Source of the DNA: Mastacembelus armatus | Lineage: Eukaryota > Chordata > Actinopteri > Synbranchiformes > Mastacembelidae | Length of the DNA: 64,000 nt | Assembly: GCF_900324485.2 (NCBI RefSeq) | Contig: NC_046640.1 | Location: 18,538,217 to 18,602,216, forward strand | Reading direction: 5' to 3' | In this document: positions 11,824 to 21,956 of the stretch, piece by piece | Numbering within the stretch: the first letter of the stretch is position 1 | How the letters are laid out: every line of letters starts with the position of its first letter | The notes under the pieces: model-generated | Database searches by the model: none | What the model was told of the DNA's origin: nothing | What the model saw: only the letters and a program-made list of their open reading frames with translations | Made by a program: the position numbers and the translations under genes

Positions 11824-12445
11824 GTTAAACTGTGTGTCCACTGTTCTCTGTCGTCCTCTCTGCAGTCAGATAAGTAGAGGTGGAAGACATCTGAGTTTTG
11901 CATTGACTCCTCCTCTCAGGAAGGAGTGAACCAGACTGGTCATCATAGACCTTGTTTGATAAATTTAAAAAATATATGAATTTGAATTGAATTTGTGTAG
12001 TTGCCAAAGGTCGACTCTTATCTGGTGACAAAAGCACATCACAGACCTGAGACGTGATTGGAGGAATTTCACTGAAATAAAAGCAAAAAGATCTATTTTT
12101 ATTTCCCTGACAGAAAATCTTAACTGAAAAAAACTGTTAATAGAATAATATAAATTAAAACTTTGCTCTTTAACTCATTGGAAGAGACAATGCAGTTGGT
12201 TTGAGTCATGAAGAAGTTTCAGTTTCTAACATATCAGTGAAGCTGACTAAAGAGAACTAAAGATGCTAATGTCTTTATGATTTACTGAATGTCATTATAG
12301 AAGAATAATCTATTTTATATTGTTTACACATTTTCAGTGCACTTTACTTTTGCAACACTGTTTTCTGTGAACTATGATAAAATCATTAGTGGTCTGAGGG
12401 CTCCTCCTCTGGTGGCTTCATGTTACAGGTTTTCAGGCACTGAGG
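11824..12445. repeat. V4 promoter and duplicated flank
   Basis: After the V4 octamer-like site, this block is nearly the same as 18441-19060 and 21296-21917, and its left part as 63493-63791. It links an A-II segment to the next V in all three places, showing tandem duplication of two-gene units. No ORF of interest. Confidence 0.7.
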
Positions 12446-12484
12446 GGTTTTTGTTCAGGTCTACTGATGGTTTGTGTTATTGTG

Positions 12485-12911
12485 AGTCTCTGGCACAGTA
12501 ATACACAGCAGTGTCTTCAGGCTGCATGTTCTGTCCGTTCAGAGTCACTGTGTTGCTGGAAGAGTCTACGTCAATACTGAACTTGTTCTTTAGTGAATCT
12601 TTGTAGTATGAATCACCAGTATATTTGCTTCCAATCCACTCCAGTCCTTTCCCTGCAGGCTGTCGGATCCAAGCTGTGTAGTGGCTGCTCACAGAATAAG
12701 AGACCTGACAGGTGATGGTCAGACGTTGACCTGGCTGCACAGTCACAGAGGCTGGCTGTGTCAGCTGTTCACATTTCACACCTGTTAAAAACAAAAAATA
12801 TATTATGACAAATTATCAAGTGACACTGTAAAAATGAACAGTTTTCTATGTCAAATCTAGAGACTCACATGATCCAGCTGCCAACAGCAGCAGCAGAGCA
12901 ACAGGAAACAT
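12485..12911 (-). CDS. ighv: V5: VH segment, family B
   Basis: Leader exon 12869-12911, same peptide as V3; V exon 12485-12781. Reads VKCEQLTQPASVTVQPGQ, then SHYTAWIRQPAGKGLEWIG, CDR2 SKYTGDSYY, FSIDVDSSSNTVTLNGQ and [15 protein letters not shown] 12446-12484 has heptamer CACAATA and the same spacer and nonamer as V3. Open throughout with intact splice sites, so probably functional. The 5' flank matches those of V3 and V12 closely. Confidence 0.93.
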
Positions 12912-13946
12912 GTTTTCTAATGAAAGTGATGTGTGAACTACTCTGACAGTCTTACTGGAGGTTTTTATAGGTATGAGGAAGGTCACTGAGTTTGCATAGA
13001 ATCAGACTCATAAGAGCTACAGTGTTGGTGTGATCAGATCTAATAACAGTTGGTTCATTTTTCAGTGAAAACATGGCTGGAAATCAGCTCTGCCTTAGAT
13101 ATGAATGTTTCATTTCATTGCACATTTAACTGTAACATGTTGAAAAGGTCCCAGCATTTACTTCAACTGTTCCTGAAAACCATTAATGCCTTAATGACAG
13201 TAATTAAAATTCAAAAACTTATATACATAGTATTATAAATGTCCTGCAGACTGCAGCAGAAGAGAAAAAAATGTTTTTATTTTAAATGTTTTATTGGTGT
13301 CAGCTGCAGTGTAAGTCAAACGAAAGCAGCACAAATACATTCAAATACTCTTTACTCCTCTATCAATAATAAATGTTTTTTCTACCGTTAAATAATTATC
13401 ATAAATATATTTTTTGTTTGTTAAACTACCACCATGGATAGAAACTAAAAATAATAAACTCCAGACAATTGTATTTTCCATTCTGTGATAAATATTGTAG
13501 TTCAGTTCTCTGTGATCAGTCTTTCAAAAATGCATAAACTTGTCCCACAGTGCTCTGCAAGTTATTGATGTGTTTATAAGGTGGGAAGTGTTTGCATAGA
13601 CCTCCCTCTACTGGTTTAAAAAGGGAACATGTAACACACATTTTCATAAACTGAATATTTTTAAAACACCTTTGGAAATTTGGAAATTTTTTAGGTTATG
13701 GTAGCAAATTTTCTGGACTGATGCAACAGGACAATCATATGAATCTTAGACTGATTCTGTAGCAGTTTTCATTAATGTTTCCATCTTCACCAACATAAAA
13801 AATGCATTATATGTAGTTTTCTTGAAACTGTAACAGAGAATGAGCTACTATTAATTTGATCTTTGTCAGATGTTAATTTATGACCCATCTCTCTGAAACA
13901 GCTGAAATCTTGCTCTGAGGCAACTGAGTGTTTGGTTCAGTTTGTG
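12912..13946. repeat. V5 promoter and duplicated flank
   Basis: Begins with the family B promoter (TATA-like and octamer-like sites as at V3). It then runs in parallel with 22384-23150, which follows V12. Pairing of family B and C segments in this order at both places shows a duplicated B+C unit. No gene seen. Confidence 0.65.
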
Positions 13947-13955
13947 GGTTTTTGT
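13947..13955 (-). other. RSS nonamer of V6, cut off by a transposon
   Basis: ACAAAAACC on the coding strand, in the same context as the nonamer of V13 (23551-23559). The matching heptamer lies beyond the transposon at 15090-15096, so the RSS is split by about 1.1 kb. Confidence 0.75.
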
Positions 13956-13982
13956 GCAGGTTGGTCTGTGGTTGTTTATTTA

Positions 13983-15082
13983 CGGTGGCCGACAAGGGCA
14001 AACGCGCTGCAAAGTGAAACGCTGCAAAAGCGAAACGCTGCAAAAGCGAAACGCTACAAGAAAGAAACGCTGCAAAAGAGAAACGCTGCAAGAAAGAAAC
14101 GCTGCAAAAGAGAAACGCTGCAAGAAAGAAACGCTGCAAAAGAGAAATGCTGCAAGAAAGAAACGCTGCAAAAGAGAAACGCTGCAAGAAAGAAACGCTG
14201 CAAAAGAGAAACGCTGCAAGAAAGAAACGCTGCAAAAGAGAAACGCTGCAAGAAAGAAATGCTGCAAAAGAGAAAACACAAGTGCGCCTGGCCAATAGGG
14301 GGACCCCAAACTGAGGGGTGCTATGAGCAAAGAACTTTTACAGAGGCGAGAGAGACACATGTAGTGATCTACGTCAATGTTGGGAGACATGGGGGGGGGG
14401 GGGTTGCAGGGTGGGAGATCTGAAGGTACTGTAATGATTATAGGATGTTGTCTTGTTCAGGGTGTTCTTTGGGGAGTCGGTAGGGTGAGCTAGAGGGAGA
14501 TGGGTCAGGGAGGAGAGAAGAAGTGTGTGTCTAGGGAAGAGAGGGAGGGTGAGAGAGAGCTGTTCGGTGAGGGGAGTTAGCGTGGCTACAGCTGAAACAG
14601 TAGCCTGTTACCTGTTCTGACAAAAAAATTAATAACGCAAAGTGACAAAAGAACGTCTGCTGGCTGTCAATTTAGCAGGGCATTACAGTACGTTTTACAT
14701 TTATTATTTTTTAAACACTTGGCCGTCATGTTTTACAGTATTCTAAAAGTACAGTGTTGTAAAAGATGACAGCCAAGTGTTAAGTAATAAATGGAAAACG
14801 CACCTATCAGATCTCCCAACCCCCCCCCACACCCAATGTCTCCCAACGTTGTACAACACTTTTGATCAAGTAAACACATGTAACAGAACACATATTATTA
14901 GCACATATTAGCACATGAGAACAATCATCAGAGGTCACTCATTCATCATCACAACACTATAACCTGCGTCATTACGCAGCCTCCAAAATGAGACGTGACT
15001 TATATCACTACATGTGTCTCTTGCAACGTTTCTCTTTTGCAGCGTTTCTCTCTTGCAGCGCGTTTGCCCTTGTCGGCCACCG
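13983..15082. mobile_element. Fold-back DNA transposon in the V6 RSS spacer
   Basis: About 1.1 kb bounded by inverted repeats: CGGTGGCCGACAAGGGCAAA at the left, its exact inverse at the right. Further inverted pairs follow inward: AGAGACACATGTAGTGAT (about 14347-14364) with 15007-15024; GGGAGACATGGGGG and GGGAGATCTGA with about 14813-14850; and AACACTTGGC with GCCAAGTGTT near 14.72 and 14.77 kb. The whole element could fold into one long hairpin centred near 14.75 kb. TATTTA stands on both sides (13977-13982, 15083-15088). The duplication may instead be TTTA, which would leave an original spacer near 23 bp. No transposase ORF; superfamily not assigned. The left arm contains the 16-bp minisatellite. 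Confidence 0.8.
14028..14275. repeat. 16-bp minisatellite (32-bp higher-order unit)
   Basis: Tandem copies of two alternating 16-mers, AAACGCTGCAAAAGAG and AAACGCTGCAAGAAAG. The same units occur once or twice in the right arm of the transposon (about 15028-15062, inverted), so the array grew from the transposon's own subterminal sequence. The long ORFs over it on both strands are by-products of the repeat. Confidence 0.9.
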
Positions 15083-15096
15083 TATTTACCACTATG

Positions 15097-15277
15097 GGCA
15101 GACGTGCACAGTAATAAACAGCTGTGTCCTCAGGCTGCAGATTCTCTGCTTTTATAGTCACTGTTCCAGCAGAAGTGTCTCTGCTGTAGCTGAACTTGTT
15201 CTTCAAAGCATCATTTTGATAAAAGCTGCCTCCACCCCATCGATGTAAAATCCCCTCCATTGGTTTTCCTTTACACA
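15097..15277 (-). pseudogene. V6: truncated VH relic, family C
   Basis: Keeps the 3' half of a family C V exon: [45 protein letters not shown]1, CDR1, leader and promoter are missing; homology stops at 15277. The heptamer reads CATAGTG (15090-15096), damaging the essential CAC, and its nonamer is 1.1 kb away behind the transposon. Dead as a coding segment and as a recombination substrate. V13 and V17 are the intact relatives. Confidence 0.88.
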
Positions 15278-15428
15278 TTTGATTAAGTTTTGTTTAAAAG
15301 AAAGAGAACATAAACTAACAAAAATTCTTAGTATGTGTTTATCTGTGTGTTTGTAATCATAGACATATTTAATAGATATTTTAGGAGCATTATAAATGTT
15401 TTATAAATGACTAACCCAATGCTGTACA

Positions 15429-15535
15429 GTATAATAGATGCTGAATGTGAATCCAGAGGCTGTACATGTCAATGTGTGGGATTCTCCAGGCCTTTTAACC
15501 ACTGGATCAGATTCTGTCAGTCTGACCATCAACAC
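15429..15535 (-). pseudogene. V7: VH relic, family A
   Basis: About 107 bp covering the 5' part of a family A V exon (FR1 into CDR1: [11 protein letters not shown], then GFTF-like). It has the same 2-bp FR1 deletion as V1. The splice acceptor is destroyed (the CT that should follow ATCAACAC on the plus strand reads GA). No FR2, FR3 or RSS. It abuts the V6 relic with 150 bp of unrelated sequence between. Confidence 0.8.
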
Positions 15536-16447
15536 GAGTCAAGATGAAAACCAAAACAATCAGAGACTAAATGATGTCAGATTAAGATCAGTTATTATCA
15601 TTGGGAGGATACTGGATAAGATGTAGACTGGACTGGAGTCTAATTTCTTGTTTAGTGACAGCAGAATAAATTGTTATTGATGTTCTTCAGTGTTTTACAT
15701 TGAGTTACTTGTTTAGCAGCATTACCACAAATTAATAATATAACCCAAGTTATATAATCTGACTGATGGTATTTAAACAATAACCAACAAGCAGTGGTGC
15801 ACAGAAAAACTGGATGAGTCGTTGTGAGCAGATTTTTCTCTTTTCATGGCTGAAATGTTGATCAACATCAGACGAGGACATTAAAAGCTGACATGTTTGT
15901 GGCTGCTAACACTTTACAACCCACTTTGTTCCTTTCCTGCTGTTGCTTTGTCTTCACCAGACTAAGTATTAAAGTTAGTGCTCATCTGCCCTCTACAGTT
16001 TTAAAATGGAAACAGGGGCTACATTTAACATTCAACAGAAGTTAGTCACCTCTAACATCTGGACATAGAGATGAGTTTGTGATTCAAGGCCTGTGGTCGT
16101 CATCTGTTTTTCTGGCTTTTCACTTAGTGCATACTGCAATAAACTCAGGCAGCAACATAACAGTGAAGAAGAAGATGTTATTTTACAGCAGGTTTTTGAT
16201 GTATTAACAGTATTAGTGTAGATCTATGTTGAAGCACTTCTCTCACTGACATACATTTTACTTCTTTATGAGTATTGTGTAATTACATGTTGTTGTTTTA
16301 AAAAGGGCAGTAGCTGGTAGTTATCATGCACTTTCTCTGACTAATGAATTACTGATAAATTTCATTAACTGTCCATCATTCAATGGGATGTTTGTTTCCA
16401 AAGCCTGACACACTCCAGTGCTTCTCATGCAGACGTCAGAGTTCAAA
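15536..16447. other. Non-coding gap before V8
   Basis: About 0.9 kb of AT-rich sequence. I see no gene, RSS or known repeat in it. Its right end leads into the V8 RSS. Confidence 0.5.
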
Positions 16448-16485
16448 GGATTTTGTGCAGCTTTGTAATCTCTTGTGTCACCGTG

Positions 16486-16915
16486 TCTCTCGAGCACAAT
16501 AATAAACAGCAGAATCTTCTTGTTTCAGACTCTTCACCTCTAAATACACAACATTTTGGGAAGTGTCTTTGGTGATAGAAAACTGGCCTTGAAGACTTTG
16601 GGCAAATATTGTGCCAGTTCCACTATCAATGCGTCCAATCCATTCCAATCCTTTCCCTGGTTTCTGACGAATCCAGTGCAGCCAAGCCAGAGAAAGTCCT
16701 TCTACCTTACAGGACAGAGTGGCTGATTGTCCAGCTCTGTGAACCACTGGCTCTGAAGAAGTGAGGGACTGGCCCTGAGCAGCTGAAAAAGACACATAGG
16801 TAAGATGAGACACAGCCAGCAGACATCCAAAGCTGCTGTTCTGCTCCTCTGCTCAATACTGGCTTGACTTACCTGAAATGAGGGCCAAGAGGAAGACACT
16901 TTGTACAGCTGTCAT
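16486..16915 (-). CDS. ighv: V8: VH segment, family D (single copy)
   Basis: A distinct V family with no second copy here. Leader exon 16873-16915 (MTAVQSVFLLALIS, then A from the split codon); V exon 16486-16782 (AQGQSLTSSEPVVHRAGQ). Marks: [56 protein letters not shown] 16448-16485 differs from the others: heptamer CACGGTG, nonamer ACAAAATCC, and a 22-bp spacer in the best alignment. A perfect octamer lies upstream at 17009-17016. Open reading frame and splice sites are intact, so probably functional, perhaps with weaker recombination. Confidence 0.92.
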
Positions 16916-17952
16916 GTTGGGAGCTTTGCTGCATCTCAAACTGTGAAGGCTGATATGGAGAATATATTTGGAGCAAGCAGAATGGGTGGGGAATGTGTAT
17001 CACTGTGAATTTGCATGTAGAGACTATGGAGAGTCAGTGCTGAAAAATAAATGAAATTAAAATTAAAAGTCAGGAGAAGAGCAGTGCTGAACTGTGAAAG
17101 GGAGAAAGTTAAAAACAGACTTGAGACTTAACAATTCAAGATGTTGGCTTTCTCCTTTTTTTGAGTGTATTTGTCCAATTTTTGCATTTATGAGAACAAG
17201 ATAAGCTCAGAATTTACAAGTTATGTTGTATATTTTGAGACACTTTATACCATTTGCTCTGTGGTTTAAAGACTGTTATTGAGTAAGGTGCTGAGAGAGG
17301 AATAATGTGGGAAAAGCAAACATCAATTTTCCTCCAAGAGCCCAGGAAGTGAAAGTTTGTCTGACTGTAACATCATTTGTTCATTCTGCTTTAATACAAA
17401 GTCCCAGACACAAGAATAAACATCAGCTCCTTAAACATTCCAGATGTTGATGTAGAAATCTTGTTGACAGAGTGAGATGATGAGCAGCAACAGATGAAGC
17501 TGTAGTCACTGATCCAGCAGTTACATGTTTCTGTGTGATGTCAATACAAATGTCTAGTTCAGTCTGTCAGTTAAGCTCAATGAGCTGACTGGAGTTTGTG
17601 TCTTTATAGTGACAAAGCTGAGAGAAACTTTACACTCACGGCTCTCTAGTGTTAATAAAACAAACAGCAACATTATTTTTCACCTCCACTTTTTAATATA
17701 TTTTACATGCAATTAAATCTACATTAATGTTACTAACATTTCTCTTATACCTTTAGCATTACAGTTTTTAATACATGGAAAATAATTTCATCAGGCTGTT
17801 CTTTGTGTGGAAATTATTTTATATACAGTTTGTTTAATAGTTATTGTTATTAATGATGGTCCTTCACAGTTTTAACAGTAGTAAAGTAAAGTAACATTTA
17901 AAAAAAACATTCTTCTTTTATCGAGACATATATGAACAAGATCAATACTCCA
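16916..17952. other. V8 promoter and non-coding flank
   Basis: Contains the V8 octamer, then AT-rich sequence. From about 17.39 kb it matches 51.59-52.13 kb and, less fully, 24.16-24.40 and 28.99-29.22 kb, so the right half is duplicated flank of the A-II segment V9. No gene seen. Confidence 0.6.
17009..17016 (-). promoter_or_regulatory. Ig octamer of V8
   Basis: ATTTGCAT on the plus strand, a perfect ATGCAAAT octamer on the coding strand, about 95 bp before the V8 start codon. It is the usual Oct-factor site of Ig V promoters. Confidence 0.8.
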
Positions 17953-17991
17953 GGTTTTTGTACAGCTGCTGAACCAACTCCAGTCACTGTG

Positions 17992-18440
17992 ACTATCGAG
18001 CACAATAGTAAACAGCAGAATCTTCAGTTTTCAGACTGTTCATCTGCAGATACAGCTGCTGTCTGTTGTCGTCTCTGGAGATGGTAAACCGGCCTTGGAC
18101 TGACTGAGAGTAGAATTTGCTGCTACCACCACCATTGCTAATGGCTGCAACCCACTCCAGTCCTTTTCCAGGAGCCTGTCTGACCCAGCCCATCCAGTAG
18201 CTGCTGAGTGAGAATCCTGAGCCTGTACAGGTCAATGTGTGTGATTCTCCAGGCCTTTTAACCACCGGTCCTGATTCTGTCAGAGTCTGACCATCAACAC
18301 CTGTCAAGACAAACCAGAAAACAGTCAGTTGATGTAAGTTTGCACCTTCTTGAAAACAGATTCATTTCAAGCTTTGCAGATATTTTCTCACCTGCCCAGC
18401 AGATGGTTAAAAGCAGCAGTCCTGTCCTATAGTCCATCAT
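17992..18440 (-). CDS. ighv: V9: VH segment, family A-II
   Basis: Leader exon 18392-18440; V exon 17992-18298. FR1 [21 protein letters not shown]1 [12 protein letters not shown]2 [17 protein letters not shown]2 [14 protein letters not shown]3 [19 protein letters not shown] 17953-17991 is canonical (CACAGTG, 23, ACAAAAACC). The last germline codon after CAR is TAG, next to the heptamer. It lies in the part usually trimmed when V joins D, so it need not stop function, but it would make untrimmed joins non-productive. V23 has the same TAG. Confidence 0.9.
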
Positions 18441-19060
18441 GTTAAACTGTGTGTCCACTGTTCTCTGTCGTCCTCTCTGCAGTCAGATAAGTAGAGGTGG
18501 AAGACATCTGAGTTTTGCATTGACTCCTCCTCACAGGAAGGAGTGAACCAGACTGGTCATCATAGACCTTTTTTGATAAATTTAAAAAATATATGAATTT
18601 GAATTGAATTCGTGTAGTTGCCAAAGGTCGACTCTTATCTAGTGACAAAAGCACATCACAGCTGAGACGTGATTGGAGGAATTTCACTGAAATAAAAGCA
18701 GAGACATATTTTTTTTTTTCCCTGACAGAAAATCTTAACTGAAAAAAACTGTTAATAGAATAATATAAATTAAAACTTTGCTCTTTAACTCATTGGAAGA
18801 GACAATGCAGTTGGTTTGAGTCATGAAGAAGTTTCAGTTTCTAACATATCAGTGAAGCTGACTAAAGAGAACTAAAGATGCTAATTTCTCTATGATTTAC
18901 TGAATGTCATTATAGAAGAATAATCTATTTTATATTGTTTACACATTTTAAGTGCACTTTACTTTTGCAACACTGTTTTCTGTGAACTATGATAAAATCA
19001 TTAGTGGTCTGAGGGCTCCTCCTCTGGTGGCTTCATGTTACAGGTTTTCAGGCACTGAGG
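18441..19060. repeat. V9 promoter and duplicated flank
   Basis: Near-copy of 11824-12445 and 21296-21917, with the family A octamer-like site at its left. It shows that the V4/V5, V9/V10 and V11/V12 pairs share one ancestral unit, although the second member of each pair differs in family (B, A-I, B). Confidence 0.65.
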
Positions 19061-19099
19061 GGTTTTTGTTCAGGTCTATTGATGGTTTGTGTTATTGTG

Positions 19100-19544
19100 G
19101 GTCTCTGGCACAGTAATAAACTGCTGCGTCCTCCGTCTTCAGACTGTTCATTTTTAGATAAAGTTTACTGCTGGAGTCATCTCTGGAGATGGTGAATCTA
19201 CCCTGGACTGACTGGGAGTAATAGATAGATGTACTGCCAGTGTGTATAAAAGCAACCCACTCCAGAGCTTTTCCAGGAGCCTGTCTGACCCAGGCCATCC
19301 AGTAGCTGCTGAATGTGAATCCAGACGCTGTACAGGTCAATGTGTGGGATTCTCCAGGCCTTTTAACCACTGGTTCAGATTCTGTCAGAGTCTGACCATC
19401 AACACCTGTCAAGACAAACCAGAAAATAGTCAGTTGATGTAAGTTTGCACCTTCTTGAAAACAGATTGATTTCAAGCTTTGCAGATATTTTCTCACCTGC
19501 CCAGCAGATGGTTAAAGCAGCAGTCCCGTCCTATAATCCATCAT
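19100..19544 (-). pseudogene. V10: VH pseudogene, leader frameshift, family A-I
   Basis: The V exon 19100-19405 is fully open: [39 protein letters not shown]2 [42 protein letters not shown] 19061-19099 has heptamer CACAATA. The only lesion is a missing base in the leader exon (19497-19544, 48 rather than 49 bp), which gives [10 protein letters not shown] and then a stop. It could still recombine and act as a conversion donor, but cannot make a secreted chain from this start. Confidence 0.87.
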
Positions 19545-20129
19545 GTTAAACTGTGTGTCCACTGTTCTCTGTCGTCCTCTCTGCAGTCAGATAAGTAGAG
19601 GTGGAAAACATCTGAGTTTTGCATTGACTCCTCCTCACAAGAAGCAGTGAACCATACAGGCTTCAAAAATAAATTTTCTGTGTGGTAAAATCTGATTTTT
19701 AGTCTGATGATATTTTGTGTATACTCTTCTAGTCTACACTGATTGATCAGACTGTTAAGTGTTGGTGGTGAGTGCTGGAGAGAAGGAGAGGCAGTAGGAC
19801 ACAAATGCAGGACTCAGAAGGATTTATTACTCCTCCTGGGATCACCAGGAGAGGGAAAAACACAAAACACAAAGTCGAATGAAACGAGAAAAACTCAGTC
19901 ACCGAATGAGACGGGAAACTAGGAAACTGACTGAAATGGTAAACATAAACTGCTTTTGCAATAAGACTTACGCAACTAGTCAGTACCTATCACTACTATT
20001 AGGCAGTCAGCTAATGCTTCAGCCAAGAACAAGGGAAACACCAAACAAAACTGACAACAGGTCAAATCATTAGTGGTCTGAGGGCTCCTCCTCTGGTGGC
20101 TTCATGTTACAGGTTTTCAGGCACTGAGG
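19545..20129. other. Non-coding, with an unclassified repeat-like stretch
   Basis: After the V10 promoter region, about 19745-20065 has a base composition unlike the flanks (GGACACAAATGCAGGACTCA, then CAAAACACAAAGTCGAATG). It looks like a fragment of an inserted element, but I cannot name it and see no terminal repeats. The right end is the conserved pre-RSS stretch of the orphan RSS. Confidence 0.4.
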
Positions 20130-20168
20130 GGTTTTTGTTCAGGTCTACTGATGGTTTGTGTTATTGTG
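20130..20168 (-). other. Orphan 23-RSS without a V exon
   Basis: Nonamer ACAAAAACC (20130-20138), 23-bp spacer identical to that of the A-I and B segments, heptamer CACAATA (20162-20168). Within 2 to 6 bp of the heptamer the sequence changes to the 5' flank normally found upstream of a family B gene (GTAACATTTTAAAAAGGTCC). Leader, V exon and promoter are gone. Confidence 0.85.
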
Positions 20169-20813
20169 AGTGTATGTAACATTTTAAAAAGGTCCCTGCA
20201 TTTACTTCAACTGTTCCTGAAAACTATTAATGCATAAATGACAGTAATTTAATTTCCAAACTTCATAAAATCCTACTATAACTGAAAACAATAAATATGG
20301 TTGCTACTATTTTACTGTTAATATTAACATGACTCCTGGAGAATTGGAACATATTGAAATCAACACTAGAGTAACAATGATAGATGCAATAGAAACTAAT
20401 TAACATTTTATTTTCAGTTATTTTGGGCACTAACTTGTATTTCTCTTTATTTGTTTTAAACAAAACTTATGACAGCAGACATGATTATATTAATATTGTT
20501 AAATAATTGTCATGACAGCAGGCTCTCTGAACAGCAGGATTAGTTGTTTCATTCATCTCACAAGAACAAATGTTCACAGACGCTTTTGGTTATATTTGTA
20601 TATAACAAGTATATTCTTGGCTTTGTCTTTGTACAAGTTATTATTTTAAAAGTTATTATTGTTGTGTATTGTTGTTATTTCCTTCGGGACAGACTTTATG
20701 AATTTGTGTCATGTAGAGGAAAGTGTTTATTTATTAAAACAAAATGAAAGAAAATAGAGGAAAAACATGACATCATTACTAGAACCCATCAGGCTACTGA
20801 GTAGGCTGTTGTA
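20169..20813. other. Non-coding flank
   Basis: The left part resembles the flank right of V3 (about 10.44-10.65 kb). The part from about 20.29 kb matches 45.37-46.02 kb, where it lies between V21 and V22. No gene seen. Confidence 0.55.
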
Positions 20814-20852
20814 GGTTTTTGTACAGCTGCTGAACCAACTCCAGTCACTGTG

Positions 20853-21295
20853 ACTCTCGAGCACAATAATAAACAGCAGAATCTTCAGTTTTCAGACTGT
20901 TCATCTGCAGATACAGCTGCTGTCTGTTGTTGTCTCTGGAGATGGTAAACCGGCCTTGGACTGACTGAGAGTAGAATTTGCTGCTACCACCACGATCAGT
21001 AGCAACCCACTCGAGTCCTTTTCCAGGAGCCTGTCTGATCCAGCCCATCCAAGAGCCACCAAAATTAAATCCAGAGGCTGTACAGGTCAATGTGTGGGAT
21101 TCTCCAGGCCTTTTATCCACTGGTTCAGATTCTGTCAGGGTCTGACCATCAACACCTGTCAAGACAAACCAGAAAATACTCAGTTGATGTAAGTTTGCAC
21201 CTTCTTGAAAACAGATTGATTTCAAGCTTTGCAGATATTTTCTCACCTGCCCAGCAGATGGTTAAAAGCAGCAGTCCTGTCCTATAGTCCATCAT
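20853..21295 (-). CDS. ighv: V11: VH segment, family A-II
   Basis: Leader exon 21247-21295; V exon 20853-21155. FR1 has [10 protein letters not shown] (Asp in place of the usual Val). CDR1 [12 protein letters not shown]2 [17 protein letters not shown]2 [12 protein letters not shown]3 [21 protein letters not shown] 20814-20852 is canonical. No lesion seen; likely functional. CDR1 (NFGGSW) is unlike the SSYWM motif common in this family. Confidence 0.92.
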
Positions 21296-21917
21296 GTTAA
21301 ACTGTGTGTCCACTGTTCTCTGTGGTCCTCTCTGCAGTCAGATAAGTAGAGGTGGAAGACATCTGAGTTTTGCATTGACTCCTCCTCTCAGGAAGGAGTG
21401 AACCAGACTGGTCATCATAGACCTTGTTTGATAAATTTAAAAAATATATGAATTTGAATTGAATTTGTGTAGTTGCCAAAGGTCGACTCTTATCTGGTGA
21501 CAAAAGCACATCACAGACCTGAGACGTGATTGGAGGAATTTCACTGAAATAAAAGCAAAGAGATCTATTTTTATTTCCCTGACAGAAAATCTTAACTGAA
21601 AAAAACTGTTAATAGAATAATATAAATTAAAACTTTGCTCTTTAACTCATTGGAAGAGGCAATGCAGTTGGTTTGAGTCATGAAGAAGTTTCAGTTTCTA
21701 ACATATCAGTGAAGCTGACTAAAGAGAACTAAAGATGCTAATTTCTTTATGATTTACTGAATGTCATTATAGAAGAATAATCTATTTTATATTGTTTACA
21801 CATTTTCAGGTCACTTTACTTTTGCAACACTGTTTTCTGTGAACTATGATAAAATCATTAGTGGTCTGAGGGCTCCTCCTCTGGTGGCTTCATGTTACAG
21901 GTTTTCAGGCACTGAGG
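21296..21917. repeat. V11 promoter and duplicated flank
   Basis: Third copy of the block also at 11824-12445 and 18441-19060. It ends in the conserved pre-RSS stretch of V12. No gene seen. Confidence 0.65.
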
Positions 21918-21956
21918 GGTTTTTGTTCAGGTCTACTGATGGTTTGTGTTATTGTG

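Noticed and set aside
14028-14275. Regular short repeats that might suggest a CRISPR array
   Set aside because: The units are contiguous with no unique spacers, and the context is a vertebrate locus.
13873-14423. Long overlapping ORFs on both strands, rich in KRNAAKEKR or CSVSFLQRF repeats
   Set aside because: They lie over the 16-bp minisatellite, whose unit has no stop in several frames. There is no conserved domain and no sign of a gene.
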